Source: Epiperipatus broadwayi (taxonomy: Eukaryota > Onychophora > Udeonychophora > Euonychophora > Peripatidae). Taken from it: 64,000 nucleotides of DNA. The position numbers were made by a program, and so were the translations under genes. The notes under the pieces are model-generated. The model saw only the letters and a program-made list of their open reading frames with translations. It searched no databases and was not told the DNA's origin. The stretch is from positions 992,001 to 1,056,000 of the forward strand of contig JAQFVV010012529.1 in NCBI GenBank assembly GCA_028023455.1, in the 5' to 3' direction. Shown in pieces: positions 11,111-22,944 of this stretch (its first letter is position 1; each line of letters starts with the position of its first letter).

Positions 11111-11178
11111 GGATAAAATATTTTTTAATTATTAAGTTACTGCATTTACAAATATTCAGTTATATAATTACGTATATT

Positions 11179-13825
11179 GCTTTAAAAATACAGACATCGA
11201 ATCATAATATTATAACCTAATATGTATATATAAATTAAATGGAAGTAATCAATGTAAATACATCAAAATGTAAACAATAGTTTCCTATTCTTAATATTTA
11301 TTGACATATGAATGGTTTATATTAATGGTTCATAGAAATTGGTTATTTCCATTGAATTTACAATATATATTATAAGGGTATGAATTAATGGGGTTACCTG
11401 GGGTGATGGAAAATCATCATCAACCCCAATTAACAAAATATTTCAAATAATGAAATTTAATGTATTTAATATAAAATAAAGAGCATGAGAGATCACTCTA
11501 AGCGATCAACAGCTAACTATCTTAGATATAAGCATAATTAACTATAAAAGTTCACCAGCATTACGAGTAAGTATAACTCATCCATCATCATGAATGATCA
11601 TCAATCACAGTAACTCAAGAGTCAATCTTGTGACTGGATTTGAAATGAATCTATTGTAGACCAGGCTAACTATCTAGCCTTTGCCACTTTTGGGGCAATT
11701 ATTTAAACATAATTTGGATGCACAAACTATAAGTGTTCATCCATCAGAATATATATCTATAAAAACAATAATGCTGGGATATTAAAACATGCTGATCATT
11801 ATCAATGCTCTGGCTATTTAGTATCTTTAATGAACTGACCATTATTAATTTAATGTCTAATAGAGACTAAACTAAAATATAATATAGTGTATGGACTTTA
11901 AAGAATATTCTCTTTGTGCCAATCCAGGCATGATTATTGTCATCAATTAGATGATTATCAACTGGATGCCCATACACTAATATACTCTCCTTTCATATAA
12001 TATACCATTATGCACAAATCTAGCTCAGAGAACACAAGCTCTATAACTGTTATTGTGACCAAGAGATGATGTAATATATAATCTAAAAACCTTTAGTATT
12101 TAAGTTTATTAATAACAATAAAAAAAACACTAAGATCTGCAGAATTTAAGCCTTCTGATTTTTGATTAGTATACAGAAAAATAAGGTTTCAACTTGTGAT
12201 TTACAATACTCATAATGAGTTTACATGAAACACATATCATTACACATATGCACAGTATAATAATGGATTCACATATAAATGAAATTCATTTTCTTTCTTA
12301 TTATATAGACATTTCTATCATATTTTAAATTATCAAAATACTAAAATTCTTAAAAATACATTTTTATATTTAATTCATTGTTGAAAGTATATAAAATTTA
12401 CACATGCATGTGTGTATATATAATAAAAAAAATATGAATTAGTTATTAAATATAATGGGATTCTTTTTTTTTAAAATCAATTCCAGGACAGTTTATAATA
12501 AAAGTTTTCTTTTTAATAGTTTTACTCTTAGTTATTTAATTATAAATGTCTTAGAAAATTAATTTGTTTTCCAATTGAAAAATACTTTTGGAGATGAATC
12601 CATTCTTTACTTTTAGATTTTTTTTAAAAATTCAAATAAAAATTATTTACTTGTTTTACTTTCAAATTATAGATTTTAAATATCATTTTTTTAAATAAAT
12701 GATTTAAAGTAATAGCATTCTTCTATATGGCACTTTTAAAATGTCATTTAAAGGAATTATTTGAGATAATTTATCAGCTGCACTTTATATAAATATGACG
12801 CGATATGTCTATCTATGACTCCTTACATATAGATAAAGGAGCATATGTATAGCTAATTCTTTATCAAGATTATGGGCTCTGGGCAAGCTGGTCCTTCTAA
12901 CAGTAGACTGGCTTATCATCATTGGGATAGGTATAGTCCAGGTAATTTGATCTGCAGTGCTCCCTCATCTTTAGGAGTGGATAGACTTCAGACAAGCAAG
13001 CTATCTTGTCCATATTAAGACTGAAAAACAAAAGTTGTGTCTTGCATCCATGTGAATTAAAACTCCATGGGGAAATGTAGAACAGCTGCTGGATTTGCCC
13101 TCTTGCCTTCCATTATATTTTTATGGGAGCTCTGTAACTCTCCAAAAACCCACTACTACAGAAAACCAACTCTAAAAACTCTAGTAACCAACTACTTCTC
13201 ATCTTTCTAGCTACTTTTTTATAGATAGGGTATGATGGAAAAAAATTCATTAACTCAAGAATGTTTTTCTTATGTTTATCAATTCTTTTAATCTTCATTA
13301 ATTTTTTTAAAAGCAATCTTGAATTTTATCAAAGGATGATCTATAAAGATTTCAAAATAGGTAGTAGAATTTTACAAAAATGTTGTACAAGTTTTAATTT
13401 AAAAAAAAAAGATTTCTAAAATAGATCGTGGATTTTTACACTTGTCAGTAGATCTATTTTAAAACATAAAACATGTTTGTTTTAATTTCAAAATCAGAAT
13501 TAAATAGAAATATTTATTTTGACTTTTTTAAACATTTAATTTATAATAAAATATTTTAATTCCAAATTATTTACTTTTTTTGTGTGTTATTATTCCAGTG
13601 GAATGTGGAAAATGTCTATAAAAAGAATTGACTGTATTTATTTCTATTTTTCCTTTCAACTTTATACATATTTGTGAACATACACTACTATGTTGTATGC
13701 CATGAAACCCATATATTTGCAATATATAATTAATTAAGTTTGATGTATGTATTCTTTCCAAAGTATATGTAATATTCAAATTTATATATATATTAAATAC
13801 AGTAATATTCATATAATTTAACTTA
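11179..13825. other. AT-rich region, no gene recognised
   Basis: About 2.6 kb between PLE1 and PLE2. It contains an imperfect hairpin around GGGGTT/AACCCC (11390-11437) and a somewhat less AT-rich stretch at 12870-13140 that shows no lasting frame. It may hold worn repeats, but none could be classified. Confidence 0.4.
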
Positions 13826-13831
13826 TTTTAT

Positions 13832-13874
13832 TAGAAGTACTTTCGACTATATTCCTTTTAGTCTTTATCAACTA
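13832..13874 (-). ncRNA. Hammerhead-like RNA motif, PLE2 3' end
   Basis: Minus-strand junction with stem I TAG/CTA, core TTGATAAA, stem II GACTA/TAGTC (five perfect pairs, nine-base loop), GAA, stem III palindrome AGTACT, then T as the cleavage-site base. Stem II has a different sequence from PLE1 and PLE3 but pairs equally well. In the core, U and A occupy the places of the C3 and G8 pair of the standard ribozyme. Confidence 0.45.
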
Positions 13875-14040
13875 TATAACTTTGAATAATCAAAACAAGA
13901 CATCATTTCATAACTCCCATAATTCCATTCAGTTTCCCCACAATTCTGTTATATTAATGTTTGATGATTGACAATTCACTAACATTTGACAATTTTTTAT
14001 TAATATAGTCTTATTTATTTTATGTTTATTGTGGCAACGT

Positions 14041-14418
14041 TCAATTTGTATAATTTTTATGTTTTATAATCAAATTTGAACCCATATTTACAAGTTTTAT
14101 TATGATCAAATATAACAAATGATGAAGGTTTATTTTAATCTTTTCCTGATTGTTTATCTTTTTGAATTCCTTTATATAAAAACATGTTCTTTTTTCTAAT
14201 GTACATTTAGATTTACCTGTATATTGTAAGCAACATTTACATATTAATTCATATATAACACAATTTTGATTAAAACTTAAATTTTTGATTTTAGAGTTAT
14301 TAATTAATCTATTTGTATTATTTGTCGAGAAAAAGGCAATTTGACACATACCATTATAAATTTTTCTTATAAACTTAACTTGTTTTTCTGATATAAAGGG
14401 TATTGCAATCCATTTCAT
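14041..14418 (-). pseudogene. PLE2 GIY-YIG endonuclease region
   Basis: The open minus-strand frame begins with KWIAIPFISEKQVKFIRKI, the polymerase-to-endonuclease linker seen in PLE1 and PLE3. It continues through NRLINNSK and CVIYELICKCCLQYTGKSK, where YTG replaces the usual YIG, then CTLEKRTCFYIKEF. A frame change after that point scrambles the C-terminal half. The catalytic-motif change and broken tail argue against activity. Confidence 0.75.
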
Positions 14419-15650
14419 CTTGATGTCATTTTTAGTTTATCTTTTTAATTTTTTTAATCGTATTAGTAATAGTATTTTTCTTATAACCAATTTTCAACAA
14501 ATCATTAACAAATAAATTTACATTTTTATTTTATCACTAAAATACTTGCATAATTTTTCATTTTGAAATAAGAATGACTTTAATCCAAACAACTTATGAC
14601 TTACAGGTACATTTGATTCATATGGAATAAATCCTCTAGTTTCACTCAGTTTTATTGCCATAACATAATCCAAAGTATATTCATTATGTAAATAAATTGT
14701 TTATTATATCATGTCTTCCACAAATAAACACATTGTTCACATATCTATGATATATTTTAATTTCTTGATATTACAAATGTTTTAAGATTTTACTTTCATA
14801 AATTGATATAACAAAATTACAAATTTGAGCCACAGCAGAAAGCCCCATTGGCCAACCATAACTCCTTTTATAATATTCATTATTAAAACTAACATAAATA
14901 TTTTTATCAATAAACTGTAATACTTTAATAATAAAATTTATAATATTAGACTTTATATTTTTTGAAACAAGAGCATTATAAATAATATTAATTGACTCTA
15001 TTCTATCTACTGATCCTACATTTCATTTATATCGAAAGTACAAATTGTAGCTTGTAATCCTATATTTATATTCTTAATTTTATCCACAAAATCAAATGAT
15101 GATGAAACAGTATATTCTTCAAAACCCAAAATCTCTTGAAGTAATGATTTAATATATCTACATGTTTGATAATAATATGCACCACCAAAATCAAACATCA
15201 ATCTTAATGGACTATTTTCTTTATGTAGCTTTATATTAGAAAACATCCTTGGACAAACAGCCGTTGATGGATACAAATTATAATATGTATAGCTATAAAT
15301 AGCTTTAGTCTTTGTTTTTGATAAAATTAAAATTTTTGCAATAAGTATCTATATTTATTATTTCATTTTTTTGAAATTTAAGCTTTGCATTTGATCCATA
15401 ACTTTTTCATTATATTTTGTTTTCATAATCAAGGACATTCTAAGATCTTTATCTTCTTTTAAACACACTAAATTATTATTCAATAGAAAACTTAAATTTA
15501 TTAATTTGACATAACCATTTATCATTCCTATTATAATTACATTTTTTATCTTTAACTTCTTCAATAACTTTATTGCAAATATTAGAATCACATGAATGTT
15601 TTACTGCAGCATTTAATTCAAGATTACAATCATTCCTACTACCACCTACA
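14419..15650 (-). pseudogene. PLE2 reverse transcriptase, broken
   Basis: Pieces in order from the 5' side: EDKDLRMSLIMKTKY in 15358-15591, then an open piece 15016-15276 with FSNIKLHKENSPLRLMFDFGG and a motif A start (TFDINEM). Near 14850 comes YGWPMGLSAVAQICNF as motif B. Motif C at 14727-14747 reads RYVNNVF: both catalytic Asp codons have become Asn, each explained by one G-to-A change. Several stops separate the pieces, so the copy cannot polymerise. Confidence 0.75.
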
Positions 15651-15652
15651 TA

Positions 15653-16034
15653 TCAGATGAACAAATTAAGTTTATGAGATAAATTTATAATGGTATTTGT
15701 CAAATTGCTTTTTTCCTGACAAATAATACAAATAGATTAATTAAGAACTCTAAAAGCAAAAATTTATGTTTTAATCAAAATTGCACTAAATATAAATTAA
15801 TATGTAAATGTGGCCTATAGTATATCTGTGAATCTAAATGTACATTAGAAAAAAGAATATAGGCTTTTATATAAAAGAGTTCAAAAAGATAAACAGTCAG
15901 GAAAAGATGAAAATAAATCTTTATTATCTGTTATATTTGATCATAATAAAACTTGTAAATACAGGTTTAAATTTGATTATAAAAACATAAAAATTATACA
16001 AATTGAACGTTGCCACAATAAATGTAAAATAAAA
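15653..16034 (+). repeat. PLE2 inverted arm (partial endonuclease copy)
   Basis: Plus-strand copy of the PLE2 region 13990-14395. It reads with stops through the linker, FNQNC and the ESKCTLEKR segment, then ends abruptly near 16034 in a stretch shared with 14025-14060. The outer part, including the expected ribozyme-like motif, is missing. It provides the same inverted layout seen around PLE1. Confidence 0.7.
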
Positions 16035-16035
16035 A

Positions 16036-16795
16036 GTTTCTGTTACTGGCTTCCTCAGTAAGGTGCTAGAATATTCAAGTATTAGATTAAAAATACCAGG
16101 ACAAGCCCAGCACTTTATCTAATGGATAACTATTAAGTAGAAAATCTGAATTTTTCAGACATCCATATGTCTTCCAATCTAGCTATCTAACTTAAATAGC
16201 CATATGGGGCTGAACTAAGTTTAGATACACCATGTATTAATAGTTTTAGCAATATAGCAAAAAATAAAATTAAAGGAAAAAAATAAAGTCAGATGTCACA
16301 TGACCTAATTTAAATAAGCTTGCATTACAAATGTTATATAAAGAGCTCACAAATAAGCTCTTAACATGCTTAAATTAGGTCATGTAACATTTGACTTGAT
16401 TTTTTTTGTAATTTTATTTTTTGCTATTAAGGCTTTGGCGATTTTATATTGCAAAGCTATTAATATATGGTGTATCTGAACTTAATTCAGTCCCATATGG
16501 CTATTTAAGTTAAATAGCTGGATTGGAAGACATATAGATGTCTGAAATTTTCTGATTTTCTACTTATTAGTTATCCATTAGATAAAGTGCTGGGCTTGTC
16601 CTGGTATTTTTAGTCTAATGCTTGAATATCGTAGCACCTCATTGAGAAAGCCAGTAGCAGAAACCGATCTGGGATTGGGTATATTCTGTAAAGCTTTTTA
16701 AGAGCTTATTTGCGAGCTCTTTATATAACATTTGTAATGTAAGCTTGTTTAAATTAGGTCATGTGACATCTGACTTGATTTTTTTGTAATATATA
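16036..16795. repeat. Foldback repeat, inverted pair plus a third module
   Basis: The left part (16036-16265) and right part (16434-16675) are inverted copies, sharing for example CAGGACAAGCCCAGCAC and ATCTAATGGATAACTA on opposite strands. A second module, containing GACCTAATTTAAA and AAATGTTATATAAAGAGCTC, lies inverted at 16290-16352 and 16695-16790, with a partial copy at 16368-16402. The result is two head-to-head copies of one roughly 350-bp unit. It abuts the truncated PLE2 arm on one side and PLE3 on the other. No open frame; family unknown. Confidence 0.7.
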
Positions 16796-16877
16796 AATTT
16801 GAATATTATATATATATATTATAATAAAAATAATAAATTTAACGGTAATAAACTATTATAAACAATCCTTAATTCTA

Positions 16878-16918
16878 CAGAAGTACTTTCGGTTAATTTC
16901 TTAAACCTGCCTCAACTG
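16878..16918 (-). ncRNA. Hammerhead-like RNA motif, PLE3 3' end
   Basis: Minus-strand stem I CAG/CTG, core TTGAGGCA, stem II GGTT/AACC with an AT loop, GAA, stem III palindrome AGTACT, then T. The stem II sequence is again different but paired. Conserved layout with altered core. Confidence 0.4.
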
Positions 16919-17029
16919 CCATTAAATTAACAAAAAAAAAAAAACAGAAGCAAACATCATCAATTCAAATCCCACGAATCTCGTATTTTAATGTTAGCAG
17001 CTTGTCTATTTATTAAATGCCTTTTATTC

Positions 17030-17461
17030 CTATTTATAAAAATTAATTTTTCTTTTATTATAGTTTCTCTCTTCATGAAGAATTTTCACATTTTCAAAAT
17101 CAAATTTAAATTTATATTTACATGTTTTTTCATGATCAAAGAAAACTGAAGGAGACATTAAATCACCATTATTTTTACTTTTTACATGCTTATATAACAA
17201 TTCATGCTCCCTCAATCTCTTCTCAATACTGCACCTAGATTCACCTATATATGATAGTATACAGTCACAAAAAATTTAATATATGACATTACTTTTCTGC
17301 TTGACAGGTATGATATCCTTAGAATTATTGACTAATTTATTAATATTGTTTGGAACATAGAATGAAACATTAAACACGTTCTTATATATACCCTTAAAAA
17401 ATTTCACTTGTGGATTTGAAATAAATGGAATAGATATCCATTGTTTACTATTAATCTTCAT
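17030..17461 (-). pseudogene. PLE3 linker and GIY-YIG endonuclease region
   Basis: Two open pieces separated by one stop near 17278. The first has NINKLVNNSKD and KQKSNVIY. The second begins ILSYIGESRCSIEKRLREH, giving the YIG half with Arg and Glu-His positions, and continues through FFDHEKTC before running out. Domain order equals that of PLE1. Confidence 0.7.
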
Positions 17462-17476
17462 TTCCTTTAAACCATT

Positions 17477-17776
17477 TTAACTTTTTTTAAATTGACATAA
17501 TGTATTGCTTATTTGTTTCGTTTTATAACCAACATCAAGCAATTTCTTGGCAAATATCTCAATATTTTTCATTTTATCACTTTGGTAACGACATAATTTT
17601 TCATTACGAAATAAAAAAGATCTAAAACTTGCCATCTTATGCATTTTTGATTTACAATTTATATATCCCCTTTTTTGCAATGGCTTGATTATTAATTTAT
17701 AATTTAATACACTGTTATCTTTTGTAATAATTAAATCCAAATGTTTAATATTTTTATTTTCCTCAATATATAACAA
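17477..17776 (-). pseudogene. PLE3 reverse transcriptase C-terminal part
   Basis: About 99 open codons with HLDLIITKDNSVLNYKL, KPLQKRGYINCKSK and a segment ending in FRNEKLCRYQSDK, each aligning with the PLE1 polymerase C-terminus. The upstream catalytic part is decayed. Confidence 0.7.
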
Positions 17777-17970
17777 CTAAGAAATTATCAATATCATCTA
17801 CAAGGTTTTAATCATTGATTTTAGAAAGAGTCTTTACATTTGAATATCTCTTCTAGGTTTCTTGCCATATATATTTTTGCAATAAAGTTCATAGAAACTA
17901 TTATTCCAGTTATTGGGGAAAGAAAATAATTTCTCAGTGAGCTAGATATTCTCATTTTATGTTATATAGT

Positions 17971-18720
17971 AAGCATGTTATAAATTGGTACCAATACTAG
18001 GCTAATATCGATGTCATTTGCAATATAAAAACATTAGGACTATATTCACCTAAATAGGGTTGTTGATTTAAATTAAACAGTTGGTTTCAACCCTATCAAT
18101 TTCACACAATTTTTTTTTTATCATAATCAACAAACTTGAATTTTACAATTTATTAATTTTGATGGTCATATTTGTTTTAATTAAATAAAGATACATCATT
18201 AATAATTTTGAGTATTATGATTATTGTTAGTTTTTACAAATTTTATTAAAGCAAAAAAGTAACGAAAAATTAGTGAATAGAAATTTAATATTTATTTAAT
18301 AATCTTATAATTCTTAGTTTTCATTTTCATGCTATAATTTAATATTCTTAACAGTATTAACGCAATTATAACCTCATATTCTTTTCAATTAATTTTTTAT
18401 TTTCAAAGTTCTTGAAATTTTGTAGCTGTGAACTTCCTTATCATATTCATGTATCATAGGTTAATGGTAAAGATTAGTTTACAGTCAGGAGAGGATTAAT
18501 GTATTGTTTATAATATGAATGAAGTATTAACTTTTTATAGTTTATTATGTCATTGTAGTCAATTTTATAAAAAAAAAAAATCTGAGTTGATCCTTAGGAA
18601 TTTTGTTTATTCATCAGTATATTGTGTTCAAATATAATGTATATCTGCATCTAAAAATTTGTATATTTTGTAAAAAGGTTACTATTAAATTTTTGTATAT
18701 ATTTTGATGGAGATGTAAAA
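17971..18720. other. AT-rich sequence with one small hairpin
   Basis: Contains ATAGGGTTG/CAACCCTAT arms (18053-18095), otherwise nothing recognised. Confidence 0.35.
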
Positions 18721-18990
18721 TAATTTAACGATCGCTTTCTCCAATTAATGCGTTATCTCTTTTATTTGATAACCATCATTATCCACAACTTGTGTCATTT
18801 CATTGCCTCATAAAAATCTCTCCATGTTCTTTCATTTTTCTTTAGTAATTATTTTCTTATTTTGTTTTTTGCATCTATCCATCTAGTTTTCATATCTTTG
18901 ATGTAGAGATTCCACTTTCTTTTTACCATCAGGGGTTCTTTTTTTTTTAATACTATATTGTTCCATTTTTTATCATTTATTTTTTATAAT
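18720..18990 (-). pseudogene. Possible LINE 3'-end remnant
   Basis: The minus-strand translation gives broken pieces such as YIKDMKTRWIDAKNK and NERTWRDFYEAM, which resemble the short C-terminal tail of some LINE polymerases (Trp-containing, ending shortly after). Only about 80 residues across one stop are informative, so this is tentative. Confidence 0.3.
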
Positions 18991-19259
18991 ATTGCACTTA
19001 TTTCTATGTGATAATGTTTGAGATATAAAAATTAAGACCACTTCTAGATACAGCTAAATGCTGCACTCCCACAGGCACCCAAAAAACAATCACAAAATGT
19101 TCTATATATTATGAAAATTTATTCATTAACTATAATATTGAAAAAAGTTTTTGAACAAATTTTACACTGCAATGGATGGGTTAGTAATAATGTATATATT
19201 TTTCTGTGTCTGAATATTTACTTTTAATATAACAATAAAAAAAGACCTTTATTTTCTAG
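18991..19259. other. Unremarkable AT-rich sequence
   Basis: No coding frame or repeat structure supported. Confidence 0.3.
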
Positions 19260-19870
19260 GGCATTAAAATTTCTGGCTAAGGCAGGAATTGCTAATTGAA
19301 GACTAAGGATACTAAGAGTAATTTAAGCTATCATGATAATGATTTTATGTTTGATTGCTTACAGTTGCAAATCATTTTCAAATGAAAACGATTTGATGGA
19401 TTAAAAGAACTATTTCATAGTATATAGGATATTATCAGATTTTGCAAAGTTAGAATGAAAAAAGATCATAATACTTAACTATAAAGTACAGAAATGTTTA
19501 AGGGGATGAGATTCATTATAAGTTAAGAAATGAAAGAATAACCTTGTGGGGGAATAGATGGTATAATAAGATTTTGTCTCAACTAATTTTTAATGTGATA
19601 CAGAAGTAGCAGACTTTTAGTAGCTTTACAGAATGCTTTTAAATGAATCAAACATTTTAAAATTGTCATCAGAAATTTTAATACTAGAATTGAAAAGAAT
19701 TGAGAATTTGAAATTGCAATGGATAAATTTGGATATGGTGGCAATAATGAGAGTGAACAGATTTTTGGAAATATACTATGAATTCTTTTATTTGTGTTTT
19801 TATTTTAGAAAAATTTAAATTTAAATGAAAGTACTCTAAATTTGGATTATATTTTGATTATAGAAAATAA
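19260..19870 (+). pseudogene. RTE-type LINE endonuclease remnant
   Basis: Nucleotide and broken-frame similarity to the 5' half of the copy at 60.4-61.0 kb. Both contain the TTGC/TTAC-AACTGC-like start of the endonuclease and an ATAAATTTGG-TATGGTG stretch with GAGAG downstream. Here the first open piece of any size is 19633-19818. Too decayed for protein function. Confidence 0.45.
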
Positions 19871-22185
19871 TTGCCATTGAATTGCTGCTTTGGGTGGGTG
19901 TATGTGTGTATTTTTATAACTTGCAAAACCTATTTTTATCTAATTCAGATTTGTAAATTTTAGCTTAAATTAGTATTTCATATTAAATGGTAACTAATAA
20001 TTAAGTGCTGAAATAAAGGCAGACATAACCATTGATATCCTCAGACTTCAGAAATATTCATGAATTTAAACTGGTATTTGTAAATTTACCATCAGGTAGT
20101 TCTGATTTAATTAAAATTAATATGAAAGTTACAGTTACTTTATTAAAACCACTTTTTCAAATTGTTTTAAAAAAACAAAACAGCAACAATAAACAAGTCA
20201 ATGGCAGTTTTCTGTGAAGTGTATTATGAAGAATTAAAATGAGAAGCAAAAATGAAGTTAAATCCATGAAGATTATTTAAGTTCTGGTAATTATGCAGAG
20301 TTGTTAGATAAATGATTCTTTAGAATTAGAGATATCAAATGAAAGCAAAAAATAAGATAGATATGTCAATAGCTTTTTAAAAAGAAAAAAAAAAGATTGT
20401 TAAGAATTGTGAATGCTCTAATTAAATTATATGGATGAAACTGATTGTTGAATTAAACTCAAATAGTGTAAATTCAGTAGAAATAGCTTAATTATTAAAA
20501 TAATGTATACTTATGTGATTGAAAATAAAAATTTTTAATAAATATATTATATCAGTCTTTGTGTATGTTATGAATCTGTAACTTGCACTTTAATAGAATA
20601 ATGATTCAGAGACTACAGATTATACGCAAAATATAAAGAAATATATATTAGGATTAACAAGAAAAGATTATAAGTGAAATTTGTGACTGAGTTAATAAAT
20701 ATCATTTAACATCATTAAGAGAAGTAACACGCTGGGCTTATTGACTACTGAAGTCTTAAATTGGATTTTAAATATTTTATGATAAATGGAAGATAAAGAC
20801 ATTTGCTGGAATAATTTGAAAAAGTGATTGGAAATAATGGAATAAATCCAGAGAGATCTTAAATTTGCAGTGGATTGATAATATTTGAAAGTAATGATGG
20901 CAATAAGGGAAAATTATTAATGATTTTGATATACATGAAGAAATATTTGTAAATATTAGAATTCATATTTTTTAAAGAAATTATACTATTTAAAAATAAT
21001 TTGATATTTGTAGAAAAAAATATTTAATTCTGTTCTCAATCAAATAAAAAATTATTTAAACTTTTGCTCAAACAAAAATATATGAAGAGAAAAGTCTGAA
21101 ATCAAGCAGAATGCGGAACTGTATAGAGACTAAAATATTGCCCCTCTGAGTTCTGTATATACACTTATTAAAGTAATATAAATAGTGCATTGGTCTAAAA
21201 TTGTAGAAAATGCATTTAAATATTTATAGTCTTCCACATTCTTTTGTTTCTAAAATCTTTTAAAATAGCAAGTTAACTATGTTAAATTTAAAATGAATAT
21301 TAAATAAAGTTATAACTACATATACACAGATACATACATTAATGTAAACATTTTTACGAATATATATGTGAAGAATAATGTTATTAATTTTATTAAAAAA
21401 GAAAAAGAAAATATAATAGAAATATTAAATAAAGTTAAAGTAGTAAGTAAAATGTTTCATTTTCCATTTAATGTTGATAACATTAAAATAAAAATCTGTT
21501 ATATTAATATCAGATAAACTGCACCACACCAGGCATCGAATTTATAATAAATAGAATCTTTGCAGCTGTTAGATATCAATACATATATTGTTTCCAAAGT
21601 TTATATAAATAGAATTTATGTAATTGTCAGCTAGATTTTTGTCTTTTATATTAGTCAGTTATGTCTCTTTTGTTTATTTGTAATATATTTATATATAAAT
21701 ATGTATGTATGTCTTGCAATAAAATTTTTAATAATTTTGTTTTGTTGTTTTAAATTTTGTTAATTATTTGCATTTTACCTATGTTATCTTCATTTCTAGA
21801 AAATTCAGCAGAAAAATTTGTATATTTACTTGTAATTTATAAATGCCCGTATGTAGACCATTGCCAGAATATTTCATTATTAAATGAGATACTATGGTTT
21901 GCCAATATTTTATTATTGTCATTCAAAGTTTGAATAGAAATTATTTGGTTTTTAAAATAAATAATTTTAAAATGTTTTATATATTATAAGTTTACTTATG
22001 ATAAGATAATTAAATACATTTTTTGGTGAAATACAAATGGCTTTTGATAACAGAACTGTACTATGTACCAAGTAGAAAATATTATTTCTAAGATAAAAAT
22101 TTATTTCAGTTTAAAATAGACATAGATAAAAATATTTGATAAGTTTGTTATTAAATTTTCATTTAATTAATCTAAAAGATTAGAT
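19871..22185. other. AT-rich stretch, probably old LINE sequence
   Basis: About 2.3 kb. Parts near 20700-20950 give LINE-like fragments (for example a WIDN-like string) in the orientation of the preceding remnant, but none strong enough to call. The 61-codon frame at 20032-20217 has no recognisable similarity. Confidence 0.3.
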
Positions 22186-22944
22186 AGATGAAATTAAATA
22201 ATTTTTTGGAAAATACTATAGATCACTTTTCTAGATTGAGAAAAATTCTCTGATTAATAATAAATCAATCTTGTTTAATCTCCAACAAATCCTGATGTTT
22301 TAAATATCTAAAAAGCTCTCAATCCAGACATAAGAAATCTCTCTACACATGTAGGCTGCCAATATTTTGATGAAGTTTCATTCATCTTTTATAAAAGTTT
22401 TGGTATACCAAAGTACTATTATATCTTAAACAAGACATTTATTTTTTATATAGCGGGAGTATTCATTTATATAGTGACGTCTGCAAAGCGCATGTGTATC
22501 AGCTTATTGGCTTATTAATATTATTATATCTTAAGAGTGTTTTAGTCAAAGTCTTCATTAATTATTTATCATGTTGTTAAAATTAGAAGAAATTTTAATA
22601 CATGTTATCTTTCTTTTTTTATTACTCTACTGTAATTGCATAATTCCCTCATAAAATAACTAATGAAGAGACTTTAATTCACGTACAGTCTCAATATTAC
22701 ATAAGATAAAACAATTTCTTAGGATATCAAAGTCTTGACAAAGATAAACAAGACTTCATCAAAATGTTGGCAGTCTACTTCTGTTGAGAAATTATGTCTG
22801 AAGATTGGAACTTTTTAGAGATTTAAAACATCAAGATTCTTTTGAAGATATTAAACAGGATTCTTTTTAAATTATTGATTATAGAAATTTCTCAAGATGA
22901 AGAATTGATAAATACTATTTTTCAAAAACTATTTAATTTCATCT
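22186..22944. repeat. Foldback repeat with arms of about 250 bp
   Basis: Arms 22186-22437 and 22695-22944 are inverted copies with indels. Shared blocks include TGATGTTTTAAAT, AATATTTTGATGAAG (AACATTTT in the partner) and AGATGAAATTAAAT. A shorter inner pair (about 22540-22570 with 22650-22685) makes the centre partly symmetric too. No coding capacity. Probably an inverted-repeat non-autonomous element; no target duplication was identified. Confidence 0.6.

Larger units (their letters stand above)
8425..11178 (+). mobile_element. PLE1: Penelope-like retroelement with inverted terminal arms
   Basis: A plus-strand reverse transcriptase plus GIY-YIG endonuclease unit, the diagnostic layout of Penelope-like elements. 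The last 534 bp (10645-11178), holding the endonuclease and 3' tail, are repeated in inverted orientation at the 5' side (8425-8959), so the copy can form a hairpin with arms over 530 bp and a loop of about 1.7 kb. Partial inverted or tandem copies at 5' ends are typical of PLE insertions. The arms differ by only a few substitutions and indels. The coding region is broken by several frameshifts, so the copy is probably inactive. Confidence 0.85.
13826..16034 (-). mobile_element. PLE2: minus-strand Penelope-like element with inverted arm
   Basis: Second Penelope-like copy, opposite strand. From its 5' side (right) to 3' side (left): broken N-terminal block (15358-15591), polymerase, GIY-YIG (about 14041-14300) and a 3' tail with the hammerhead-like motif. 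At 15653-16034 the endonuclease region reappears inverted, as in PLE1, but is cut off at about 16034 where a foldback repeat begins. The protein is related to but clearly different from PLE1 (for example CVIYELICKCCLQYTGKSK in place of the PLE1 motif). Many stops and shifts make it inactive. Confidence 0.8.
16862..17970 (-). mobile_element. PLE3: 5'-truncated Penelope-like element
   Basis: Third PLE, minus strand, lacking the N-terminal half. Pieces from the 5' side: PITGIIVSMNFIA and a VDDI-containing motif C (about 17790-17930, broken frames), the polymerase C-terminus (17477-17776, with HLDLII and KRGYINCKSK), the linker SKQWISIPFISNPQVKFF (17276-17461) and the GIY-YIG domain. It is more diverged from PLE1 and PLE2 than they are from each other. 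It carries the ribozyme-like 3' motif. Confidence 0.75.
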
